64,000 nt of DNA from NCBI GenBank assembly GCA_030144965.1, contig JAMPUU010000019.1:57765-121764 (forward strand). The letters are read 5' to 3'. Position 1 is the first letter of the stretch. Every line of letters begins with the position of its first letter. Below are positions 25,801 through 33,311 of this stretch, piece after piece. Under the pieces are notes generated by a model. That model searched no databases. It worked only from the letters and a program-made list of their open reading frames with translations, and was not told the DNA's origin. The DNA comes from Nitrospira sp. BO4. GTDB taxonomy: Bacteria > Nitrospirota > Nitrospiria > Nitrospirales > Nitrospiraceae. Made by a program: the position numbers and the translations under genes.

Positions 25801-27380
25801 ACGCCGGCCACCGACAAGGCTATCGTATAGAGAAACGATACGTCCGAAAAGACGGCCAGGCTGTTTGGGTTGTGGTCAACGCCACGCGATTGACTCTTGC
25901 GGGGGTCACAGATCATTTCATGGTCGCCATTATCGAGGACATCACCGAGCGTAAGCGGGTGGAAGAAGCGCTACGGTTGACCCAATTCTCCGTGGATAGG
26001 GCGGTCGAGGCGGTGTTGTGGGTGGACTCCAGCGCCAGAATTCTCAGCGTCAATGACACCGCGTGCCGAATGTTGGAATACCCGCGCGAAAAGCTGATCG
26101 TCATGACGGTGCAGGATATCGATCCAAGCGTGCCGCTAGAACGGTGGCAGGATTATTGGAATAACCTGAAGCAGCAAGGATCGCTCACATTCGAGTCGAC
26201 CTATCGGTCCCGAACCGGAAGTGTCTTGGAGGCGGAAGTCACCGTCAACTACTTGCAGTATGCGGGCAAAGAATATGGCTGCGCGATTCTGAGGGATGTC
26301 GGAGACCGGAAGCGCGCGGAGGCGGAGCTGCACCGCTCCCATACATTCTTGCGACAGGTCATCGACACAGATCCGGACCTCATCTTTGCCAAGGACCGGG
26401 AAGGCTGCTTTACGATGGCCAACAAAGCTGTCGCCGATTGGTACGGCACTACGGTGGAAGACCTGATCGGGCAGTCCGACGCTGCGTTCAATAGCAATGC
26501 GGAGGAGGTTGAGTTCTTTCGGCAGAACGATCTTGAGGTGATGAATTCCGGGCGGGATCGGTTCATCCCGGAGGAGAGAATCACCGATGCGAGCGGACGA
26601 ACTCGCTGGGTGCAGACCGTCAAGAGGCCGATTTTCGACGACCACGGGCGGGCTCACATGGTGCTTGGCGCCGCAACCGATATTACAGAACGGAAGCGCA
26701 TGGAAGAGATGCTCTTGCAACGCGAACGGGATTTGAGCGCGGCCCTTCAAGAGCGGGAACGGATCAGCCAGGATCTCCACGACGGTCTTCTCCAATCGTT
26801 GTATGCGGTTGGCCTCGGATTAGAGACGTGCAAGCCGATGATCAGGCAGCAACCGGAACACGTGGCTGGAAAATTTATCAGGACACTCGATCAGGCGATT
26901 GGGCAGCTCAACCAAGTGATGGGCGAGGTACGGAATTTTATCGCCGGCCTAGAGTCCCACGTCATACAAGGCGGTGACTTTCCGACCGCTCTGCGAACCA
27001 TGGTGAAAAGTATGGCGGGTTCTTCTGCGGCCAGATGTATGGTAAGAATCGACAACGCAGCCGCGCGTCGACTTTCAACGGAACACGCGCTTCATATCAT
27101 TAATATTGTACGGGAGGGGTTAAGTAACGCCTTGCGTCACAGTCGAGCCACACGGATCACCGTGTCGTTTCGAGAGCTCAGCCAGTCGGTTCGTCTTTCC
27201 ATTACCGATGATGGAGTCGGCTTCAATGCAAGATCGGCTCAAGGAATTGGTTATGGGTTGGCCAACATGGCGGCACGGGCTCAAAAGGTCCATGGGTCGT
27301 TTGCGCTGCAGTCAAAACCTTTCAAGGGAACGAAAATCTTGCTCGATCTCCCAAAGGACGCGCACTATGCTCACAACTAA
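22845..27380 (+). CDS. Cytoplasmic sensor histidine kinase with 10 PAS domains (HisKA_3 type)
   Basis: A 1511-residue paralogue of the preceding kinase. The ATG at 22845 is chosen because AAGGAG lies upstream; the frame opens 11 codons earlier. I count ten PAS-type domains, each ended by a DITERKR-like linker, and no GAF domain or membrane segment. The first domain (LGSWDWDIANG, FGYEPQS) and the C-terminal core match the first kinase closely: DLHDGLLQSLYAV with H1312, REGLSNALRHS, DDGVGFN and GLANMAARA. It overlaps the start of the NarL-type regulator by 14 bp, so these two are a cognate pair. The PAS array differs from its paralogue by internal gain and loss of domains. Signals sensed are unknown. 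Confidence 0.92.
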   Translation: MSPTSHLPEWDLLRKQVADLARELAKRDRVLHERTRHLHVAQALAHLGSWDWDIANGPVHWSDELYRIFGYEPQSREVTFDTFVSAILPDDHDRVLASFDGALAGASTYDIECRIVRPDGEIRTIHCCGEVDRDGGGQPLRLSGTALDVTDRKRAESALQQREAHFRALIEHSSDIITVLDLDGTIRFESPSFERLLGYAQHELDGRIAFEFVHQEDLPVVLEKFQLLIQQLGIPQIAEFRFRHKDGSWRHFEGIGRAVCDPEGRCSVIVNSRDITERKCTEAMLRTSQEKLRQALHASGTGLWDWNTDTKEVVLSREWKRQLGYEETELADSFETWETRLHPDDHDRALAYVQNYLTSAESDYRQEFRLRHKDGTYRWIESRASFVTEADGRRIRLLGSHTDITDRKRMEETLSVTLHDLQNITETVPDIMYTLDLEGKVVNWNKHVWNISGYSPEELMHRPALTFVPEDERPKLAAAMQQVVEAGTAEVECHLVTKDGRTIPYHWTGAVLKDRRGQLIGMTGIGRDITALKHVEAAVRESEERYRTLVELSPSGVFVICEGRTVYINRTGIFIIGGRDPKEILDRSIFEFVHPDYHQEVRENITRLLAGGVSVHSAERTYLKIDGTSVPVQVEAARIMWNGKPAILGLFSDITERKRAEERLRQTQFAMDQAVDAIYWIDPYAKILYANEAASLMVGYSRDELLGMTVHDLNPDFPASMWRGFWEETRRNRTMSFETNHRAKDGRLVPIDIRVSFLAYEGQEFHCAFVRDITQRKRAEEALRVSEELGRGILNSLSAHIAVLNHEGAIVAVNEAWRRFASANGTVPSLNTGIGMNYLGICRQVLKEDVSTQMILDGIEEVRTGRQGAFTIEYPCHSATEQRWFVLRATALAGDGEGVVVAHEDITDRKRAEKALRASEERFRLLVEEAPLGITVLDGEKRYVKVNQAFCKLVGFSSEELLGQTYARFTHPDDLSRNLALTDEMHAGHRQGYRIEKRYVRKDGQAVWVVVNATRLTLAGVTDHFMVAIIEDITERKRVEEALRLTQFSVDRAVEAVLWVDSSARILSVNDTACRMLEYPREKLIVMTVQDIDPSVPLERWQDYWNNLKQQGSLTFESTYRSRTGSVLEAEVTVNYLQYAGKEYGCAILRDVGDRKRAEAELHRSHTFLRQVIDTDPDLIFAKDREGCFTMANKAVADWYGTTVEDLIGQSDAAFNSNAEEVEFFRQNDLEVMNSGRDRFIPEERITDASGRTRWVQTVKRPIFDDHGRAHMVLGAATDITERKRMEEMLLQRERDLSAALQERERISQDLHDGLLQSLYAVGLGLETCKPMIRQQPEHVAGKFIRTLDQAIGQLNQVMGEVRNFIAGLESHVIQGGDFPTALRTMVKSMAGSSAARCMVRIDNAAARRLSTEHALHIINIVREGLSNALRHSRATRITVSFRELSQSVRLSITDDGVGFNARSAQGIGYGLANMAARAQKVHGSFALQSKPFKGTKILLDLPKDAHYAHN

Positions 27381-28023
27381 AACTCACACCATTCGAGTGT
27401 TGCTCGTCGACGATCATGAAGTCATTCGCGTGGGGCTTCGGACGGTACTTGGCCAAACCCAAGGTGTCACTGTGGTGGGGGAAGCGGGCACGATGGCTGA
27501 GGCGGTCCAGCAAACGCAGAAGCTGAAGCCTGACGTGGTCTTGATGGATGTCCGTCTCCCCGACGGCTCCGGGGTTGATGCGTGCCGAGAGATTCTCGGA
27601 GCGCTGCCGGGCACACGGGTGATTTTCCTGACATCCTACGCCGACGATGATTCCGTTCTCGCTGCAGTACTCGCCGGGGCGCATGGTTACGTCCTGAAGG
27701 AAATCGACTCACCGGGCTTGCTGGAAGCGATCCGTTCGGTCGCCAGGGGCCAATCGATCTTGGATTCCGGTGTGACAGAACGGGCGCTGCGGTGGCTGAG
27801 AGGACTGCACGATCTGCCGGCGACTCCGGGCTCAGATCAGCTGTCGTCTCAGGAAGAACGGGTTGTCGCACTGGTAGCCGAGGGGAAGACCAACAAGGAA
27901 ATCGCAGTTGCTCTGGGCCTCAGCGACAAGACCGTCAAGAACTATTTGGCGAACGTGTTTCAGAAGCTCCGCATCACGCGGCGCGCGCAAGCGGCTGCCT
28001 TCTTCGTGAAACGGCAAGGATAG
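27367..28023 (+). CDS. NarL/FixJ-family response regulator
   Basis: A 218-residue regulator: receiver domain (VLLVDDHEVI acidic pair, phospho-acceptor D61 in LMDVRLPDG, Thr in FLTSYAD, Lys in VLKEID) and a C-terminal LuxR-type helix-turn-helix (LSSQEERVVALVAEGKTNKE, then IAVALGLSDKTVKNYLANVF). ATG 27367 has AAAGGA upstream and overlaps the end of the multi-PAS kinase gene. Upon phosphorylation by the HisKA_3 kinases it should bind DNA and regulate transcription. The frame remains open far upstream, but that is kinase coding sequence in another frame. Confidence 0.95.
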   Translation: MLTTKTHTIRVLLVDDHEVIRVGLRTVLGQTQGVTVVGEAGTMAEAVQQTQKLKPDVVLMDVRLPDGSGVDACREILGALPGTRVIFLTSYADDDSVLAAVLAGAHGYVLKEIDSPGLLEAIRSVARGQSILDSGVTERALRWLRGLHDLPATPGSDQLSSQEERVVALVAEGKTNKEIAVALGLSDKTVKNYLANVFQKLRITRRAQAAAFFVKRQG

Positions 28024-28176
28024 CCCGACAGCATTCGGCTCTACCATTTCTAGGGGCAAAATTCTAGCCTGTAAATAACGTTCATATCTGGGCATTCCTC
28101 CCGGATTTCTATAGACTTACCTCAGTTTATTCGGATTCGTAACAACTCTATACACGCAGACCGGAGGTTGTCCCAC

Positions 28177-30039
28177 ATGACTGCTGGTCTCTTCCTAGGG
28201 TTGATCCTCCTTCTGAGCGCCTCTCTTTGGATAGCAATTCGACATCGCCGCGAAAATGTCTTGAAGTCACGGGTCATTGCGGCGACGAATTGCGGCGTAC
28301 TGGTGACGGATGCGACGTTTCCACACCATCCCGTCGTCTATGTCAATCCCGCCTTTCTCATACTGACCGGCTTCGCTGAACGCGAGATAGTCGGTCAAAC
28401 GACGGCGATCTTGAGTGGGCCGGATACCGATCGAGCTTCGATAGAAAAGCTCGCGTTGGCTCTTCAAGACGGAAGTGCCTGCCGAGTGTCTCTGCGCCAC
28501 TACCGTAAAAACGGCACGTCGTTTTGGAATGAGGTGACGCTGACTCCGGTGGTGGATCAGGCGGGACGGCTGACGTCGGTCATCTGGGTGATGAGTGATG
28601 TGTCACACATCCGGCAGCTGGAGGCGGATCTGCACAAGATGCCTTCCCCGACCTTCCTGTGTGATCTCGCCTCAGAAGGAATGTTGGTAACGACCGAGAC
28701 AAGGGTCGCATATGTCAACAGGACCGGTCTGAAGATTCTCGGAGCCTCGTCGGCCGAACAGCTTATTGGAAAACACTTTTGTGACATCATCCATTGCGAC
28801 TCTCAGGAGGTCGCACGACCATTGATGGTGCAGATAGAGGCGTCAAGTTATTCGAACAAGACGCTTGAAACGCGATTCCTGCGTCTTGACGGACAGGCCG
28901 TTGATGTGGAGTTGTCGGCAGTTCCAATCATGTGGGATGGAAGCGCGTCGTTCCTAGTCTGTTTCTCGGACCTGTCTTGCCGGAAGCGGACTGACATCCA
29001 AGGTCCTCACGTTCACAATCCCCTAGGACAAGCGCCTGCGATTGCTGAAATGAATCATTGGGCGTGGGGTCTCGGCCACGGTGCGGAGGTATGGTCGGCC
29101 GAGCAATACCGCATCTTTGGGTATGAGCCCGGTTCGGTGCCGACGACATATGAAACCTTTAAGAAGGCCCTTCATCCGGAGGACTGTGATCGTGTTCGCA
29201 CCCTCGTCGAGGAGACGCTCAGCTCGGATCGTCCATACGACATCGAGTGCAGAATCATCCAGCCCAGGGGCGATATTCGGTTTATCCGCTGCCGCGGAGT
29301 CCTCATGCGAGATTCAACAGACCAGGCGATTCGGATGTCTGGAACCATTGAAGACATCACAGACTACAAGCTCGTCGTGACTATGGCAGAGGAGCGAGAG
29401 CTTCAATTCAAGACCGCCATGGAATCGGTCCCCAGCGGCATGCTCATGGTTCACCACGACGGAACTATTTCCTTGGTCAACGGGAAGATCGAGCACATGT
29501 TCGGCTATGTTCGTGAGGAGTTGTTGGGCCGGCCTGTTGAATGCTTACTGTCTACACGAGGTCGTGTGTGGCAGCAGGACCTCCGTGCCAATAGCCGTTC
29601 AACCTCTTCATCGAGCAGTAGGGAGGCAGGTCTGGAATTGCACGGAGTTCGAAAGGACGGCTCGGAATTCCCGATCGAGGTCGCCTTTCATCCCATCCAT
29701 CTGTCGTCAGGAACGTCGTTCTTAGTCACGATTGTCGAGATGGGGCCGGTCAATCCATTGGCCGGCGCTATGGCGCACGAGTTTAACAACAGTCTTACGG
29801 CCGTACTGGGCTTTAGTGAGTTGGCACTGGCATTGATTCCGACCGAGAGCAAAGCTCATCGCCATATCGGACAGGTCATCACGGCGGGGCGAAAAGCCCG
29901 CGAGCTGGCGCAGCAGATTCGCCGAAGCATGACACGCTCCTTGCCGTATCCGGTATCCGCCGCTCCGCCGACGCATGTTGATCAGGAACCATCGCTGTTA
30001 CAGATAGAGGTGTCGGATGCCGTCGGTCCTCGTCGTTGA
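28177..30039 (+). CDS. Membrane-anchored PAS/LOV-like protein with DHp but no ATPase domain
   Basis: A 620-residue protein. ATG 28177 has GGAGG 9 nt upstream. Residues 3-21 form one membrane helix. Residues about 35-148 are a PAS domain of LOV type: EIVGQTTAILSGPDTD and KNGTSFWNEVTLTPV match LOV motifs, but the photoactive Cys position is Thr76. Three further PAS domains follow. The C terminus has a HisKA-like helix with LAGAMAHEFNNSLTAVLGF (H534) and the second helix, then ends without N, G1 or G2 boxes, so no catalytic ATPase domain exists. It overlaps the CheY-like gene by 23 bp. It may be a truncated kinase, or act as phosphotransfer or scaffold partner. Confidence 0.85.
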   Translation: MTAGLFLGLILLLSASLWIAIRHRRENVLKSRVIAATNCGVLVTDATFPHHPVVYVNPAFLILTGFAEREIVGQTTAILSGPDTDRASIEKLALALQDGSACRVSLRHYRKNGTSFWNEVTLTPVVDQAGRLTSVIWVMSDVSHIRQLEADLHKMPSPTFLCDLASEGMLVTTETRVAYVNRTGLKILGASSAEQLIGKHFCDIIHCDSQEVARPLMVQIEASSYSNKTLETRFLRLDGQAVDVELSAVPIMWDGSASFLVCFSDLSCRKRTDIQGPHVHNPLGQAPAIAEMNHWAWGLGHGAEVWSAEQYRIFGYEPGSVPTTYETFKKALHPEDCDRVRTLVEETLSSDRPYDIECRIIQPRGDIRFIRCRGVLMRDSTDQAIRMSGTIEDITDYKLVVTMAEERELQFKTAMESVPSGMLMVHHDGTISLVNGKIEHMFGYVREELLGRPVECLLSTRGRVWQQDLRANSRSTSSSSSREAGLELHGVRKDGSEFPIEVAFHPIHLSSGTSFLVTIVEMGPVNPLAGAMAHEFNNSLTAVLGFSELALALIPTESKAHRHIGQVITAGRKARELAQQIRRSMTRSLPYPVSAAPPTHVDQEPSLLQIEVSDAVGPRR

Positions 30040-30388
30040 TGATCAAGACCAGGTTCGCCAGCTCATACGGGAAGCTCTGGAGCAGGCAGGCTATGAGGTT
30101 GAGGAGGCTCGTGATGGGAAAGAGGGACTCGAACGGTATCGGGCCAGATCGGCCGATCTTGTCATCATGGATATTCTCATGCCCGACCAAGATGGATTAG
30201 AGGGTATCATGAGGCTTCGGCGGGAGTTTCCTAATTCTCGTGTCATTGCCATGACAGGCGGAAGCGAAGCGATCGGCGTCCTCAATTTCTTGGATGTCGC
30301 AAAGATGCTTGGAGCTCGACGGACTCTTCAGAAACCATTCGAGCTGAAGGTTCTTCTAGACACGGTTGCTGAGGAAATGATCCCCTAA
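30017..30388 (+). CDS. CheY-like single-domain response regulator
   Basis: A 123-residue stand-alone receiver: VLVVDDQDQV acidic pair, D52 in VIMDILMPDQDG, T80 in IAMTGGS and K106 in LQKPFE, so it should be phosphorylatable. There is no output domain. The start overlaps the end of the ATPase-less sensor protein by 23 bp, implying translational coupling and a shared pathway. Because its apparent partner lacks a kinase domain, its phosphate must come from another kinase, possibly the neighbouring multi-PAS enzymes. The N-terminal MPSVLVV fits the family start. Confidence 0.93.
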   Translation: MPSVLVVDDQDQVRQLIREALEQAGYEVEEARDGKEGLERYRARSADLVIMDILMPDQDGLEGIMRLRREFPNSRVIAMTGGSEAIGVLNFLDVAKMLGARRTLQKPFELKVLLDTVAEEMIP

Positions 30389-30480
30389 ACGGTCTGCCGC
30401 GCAGATTCCCCCTTTCTTCCCATTGACATCACATCACGGTCCCGTCAGACTCTCCCCCTTGTTTTGTCCTCATCCTTGTC

Positions 30481-30903
30481 ATGAGACTCCTCAACCTGTT
30501 TCTTGGGACTCTGGTTACCGTCGTCGGGTTCTGGCTCATCTGGGGAACCGTGTCTCCATTCCTCGTGCTTGGATGGGGCTTGGTCGTAGGGGTGTTTCTA
30601 TGGTTGAAGGCGGAATCGATCACGGAAATATGGGCATGGTCGACCTTGTTGCTCGGCCTGGAGAGCTTTGCTTGGCCATTGGTGTTGATGATTCAAATGA
30701 AGGGCACTTCGGACGCACTTCCTGAAGCCGAGATGGGGACGATTCTTTCAGCCGTGGTGTTGGGTCTCTTTTCATCGGTGTTTTGGGTCTCGTTTTCTTA
30801 TGGGCTGTTCAGCCGAGCACGCAGGGAGCGTCAGGGTCTGTCCGGAGAGAAATCAGCAGCAGTGCCGACGTCCCGGGCAACCAAGAAAAAGAAAGTCGTG
30901 TAA
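30481..30903 (+). CDS. Predicted integral membrane protein, 140 aa
   Basis: Four hydrophobic segments (LFLGTLVTVVGFWLIWGTV, FLVLGWGLVVGVFLWL, WSTLLLGLESFAWPLVLM, ILSAVVLGLFSSVFWVSF) are followed by a basic tail ending KKKKVV. No family is recognised. No clear ribosome site precedes the ATG at 30481. It converges with priA, whose stop is 3 bp away on the other strand. Confidence 0.7.
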   Translation: MRLLNLFLGTLVTVVGFWLIWGTVSPFLVLGWGLVVGVFLWLKAESITEIWAWSTLLLGLESFAWPLVLMIQMKGTSDALPEAEMGTILSAVVLGLFSSVFWVSFSYGLFSRARRERQGLSGEKSAAVPTSRATKKKKVV

Positions 30904-30905
30904 CG

Positions 30906-33176
30906 CTATCCAGTCTCAACTGGATCGACGTCGACGGTAAATTTGATCCGTCCCTTGTGATACTCTCGCTCCATGTGCTGGACAGAGTCATGGATCCTGC
31001 GACTGAGTATACCGAGATCGGTCGCTTTGACCAGCATGCGATGGTGATGATGACCGGAGGGCCGCCCGCTTATTGCCGGCACCGGCCCTAACACGACGAC
31101 AGGCTCCTGATTGCAGGCAGGTTGTCCAAGCTCCGCGCCCCAGTGCTTGGCCGCTTCTTCGACAATCTTCGCGTCTTTTCCGGTGATCGAAAGATCGGCC
31201 AAGTGACAGACTGGCGGATAATTCAGTAGCTGACGCGCAGTGAATTCTTCATCATAGAACTGACCAGGATTTGCTGATAGCACGGCCTGCACGGCATGAT
31301 GTGCCGGGAGCCGCGTCTGTAAGATGACTCGACCCCCGGCGGATGCCGGACGGGCCAGGCTTACGGCATCCACCAGCAGGTGATAGGTCCGTTCCGCTGC
31401 TCGAAAGTCTGAAACGTGTAACCCGGAATCTGCTTGAAGGATCCCGACCAATTCCTGCTGAGGCAGTGGCTCCCGGCCAAACAAGGCTTGCGTCCCAATC
31501 AGAATATCCCAGGCCCCTGATCTCACACGTTCCCATAGAGAACGAGCGGAAGTAGGACGGCCGAGTGTATCGCCATCGAGCCGCACAAGCCGGGCATGTG
31601 GAAACAAGCGATGAGCTTCGGCTTCAACCCTCTCAGTACCGTCTCCAAGGGGATTCACACGAGATGCAAGGCACAAGGGGCAGACATCCGGCAACCCATC
31701 CGCGCACCCACAGTAGCGACATGTCAGGCTGCCGGCTTCCCGGTAATATGTGAGCGGCACAGCACAGGAGGGGCAGCGGGGCACCCAGCCGCAGTCTCGG
31801 CACACCAGGGTTCTGGCATAACCTTTCCTATTGAGAAACAACAGGATCTTGGCATGGTTCTCGAGCGCTTCCCGCATCGCCAAGATGAGTTTTTGGCTGA
31901 GCAAGGTTCCTCTTGGTTCATTGCGGAGGTCGACGAGCTCAATGTGAGGCTGCGGACTATCATCTTGTGGAACGTGATACATCTCGGCTGCGGTGTCGAA
32001 CCGCGACTCAAGGGATGGATGAGCCGATGCGAGGACAAGGAGCGCCTGCTCACTTTCAGCTCGCAAACCAGCCACCTCCCGGGCATGATAACGGGGCTCT
32101 TGAGGTTCTTTGAGCGCCGGATCTTCCTCTCCGTCTACCCAAATCAGTCCGATGGATCGAAGAGGGGCAAAGACAGCTGAGCGGGTCCCCACGACAATCG
32201 ATGGAGTGGGTCCTTGCCCCGGTTGCCATCGGTCGAATCTTGAAGATGAGCATGCGAGAGTAATCGGAAGTCCCGTGAGAGTTGAGAGCAGGTTTTTCAA
32301 CCACACCGCCCTCGCTATCTCGCCGCAGAGAACAATGGTAGACCGCTCCATTGCGTGCGTCTGTTGAATGGCGTCGGCAAGCCTTCTGATTCGATGCTGC
32401 CATGGAGCATGAAGAACGATTTTCCTCATGCGGTGACTTTGCAGACAATGGGCAACGTGAGTTTCCCAGGAAGAATCCACCTCAGGAAGCTTTTCTGTAG
32501 GCAGAAGAGTCTGCATCGGCGTTCTGCGATCCTGTTCGTCCGCCACGAGTTTCCCACGCCGCTTTGGTGGACCGATCTCGGCGTTGTTTGAAGGCACGAG
32601 CGTTATCCACGACTTTTTGATGAGGGCATCGATCGTCCGCGAGGCGGCGCGCTGACGAGTCGGTTGAAGAGTAGACGACGATATTCCCGTAGCTCGTCGT
32701 GCAATTCGCCTGAGAGTCGGCGCCAGGAGATCGGGGCAACTCTCGGTCGCCAATGCCTCGTGACCCTGCTGGGTGGCAACGTATCGTGTAGGTGAGGTTT
32801 TCTTTATTGCCGTCGGCGGAAATACAAGCCGGAGACACTGACCCCAGGGTGCAACGTAGTAGGTTGCAATCTTGCGGGATAGTTCGAGCAGTCCGGGAGG
32901 GAGTGTCGAATCTTGTCCGTCCTGAACGAGCGAGCGGACTTCTTTGAGGACACCGCCCTTCATCTCGACGGAAAGGTGATTGCTCAACGAGATCACGACC
33001 CCTTCCAGCACCACTCGTCCAAACGGCACCAGTACACGGCTTCCTATTTCAAGGGTTCTGGTCAAGGTGGGAGGCACGAGATACGTGAATGCCTTAGCAA
33101 TATGACGAGGAACGATGACGTCAGCATACAATGCCTCCGTTCGACGAAGGAGGCTCGAGGGACTATCCAAACCCAT
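30906..33176 (-). CDS. priA: Primosomal protein PriA with degenerate helicase motifs
   Basis: A 756-residue PriA homologue. The N-terminal DNA-binding domain (YADVIVPRHIAKAFTYLVPP, GSRVLVPFG) is intact. The zinc domain retains its Cys ligands (C459, C462, C468, C471, C486, C489, C499, C502), and FRAAERTYHLL is conserved. The ATPase motifs are not: where GVTGSGKTE is expected, residues 254-262 read VLHAPWQHR; the DEEH box is VDGEED (347-352); motif V reads GTQALFGREPLPQ; and the QVxGRAGR motif VI reads DAVSLARPASAG. It should still bind forks and SSB/DnaB-loading partners for replication restart but probably cannot hydrolyse ATP, as proposed for actinobacterial PriA. The start lacks a good ribosome site. 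Confidence 0.9.
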   Translation of the reverse strand: MGLDSPSSLLRRTEALYADVIVPRHIAKAFTYLVPPTLTRTLEIGSRVLVPFGRVVLEGVVISLSNHLSVEMKGGVLKEVRSLVQDGQDSTLPPGLLELSRKIATYYVAPWGQCLRLVFPPTAIKKTSPTRYVATQQGHEALATESCPDLLAPTLRRIARRATGISSSTLQPTRQRAASRTIDALIKKSWITLVPSNNAEIGPPKRRGKLVADEQDRRTPMQTLLPTEKLPEVDSSWETHVAHCLQSHRMRKIVLHAPWQHRIRRLADAIQQTHAMERSTIVLCGEIARAVWLKNLLSTLTGLPITLACSSSRFDRWQPGQGPTPSIVVGTRSAVFAPLRSIGLIWVDGEEDPALKEPQEPRYHAREVAGLRAESEQALLVLASAHPSLESRFDTAAEMYHVPQDDSPQPHIELVDLRNEPRGTLLSQKLILAMREALENHAKILLFLNRKGYARTLVCRDCGWVPRCPSCAVPLTYYREAGSLTCRYCGCADGLPDVCPLCLASRVNPLGDGTERVEAEAHRLFPHARLVRLDGDTLGRPTSARSLWERVRSGAWDILIGTQALFGREPLPQQELVGILQADSGLHVSDFRAAERTYHLLVDAVSLARPASAGGRVILQTRLPAHHAVQAVLSANPGQFYDEEFTARQLLNYPPVCHLADLSITGKDAKIVEEAAKHWGAELGQPACNQEPVVVLGPVPAISGRPSGHHHHRMLVKATDLGILSRRIHDSVQHMEREYHKGRIKFTVDVDPVETG

Positions 33177-33311
33177 GCCGCATTCTAACAGTGTGGGAAT
33201 ATGAAGGACACCGAGTATACCGGTATCCTTGGTCAGGAAAGTTCCGGTGAGCGAGGGCGAAGAGTGAGGGGAACTCGGATGTAGGTGAATCTCACTTAAA
33301 ATCGATTGATC

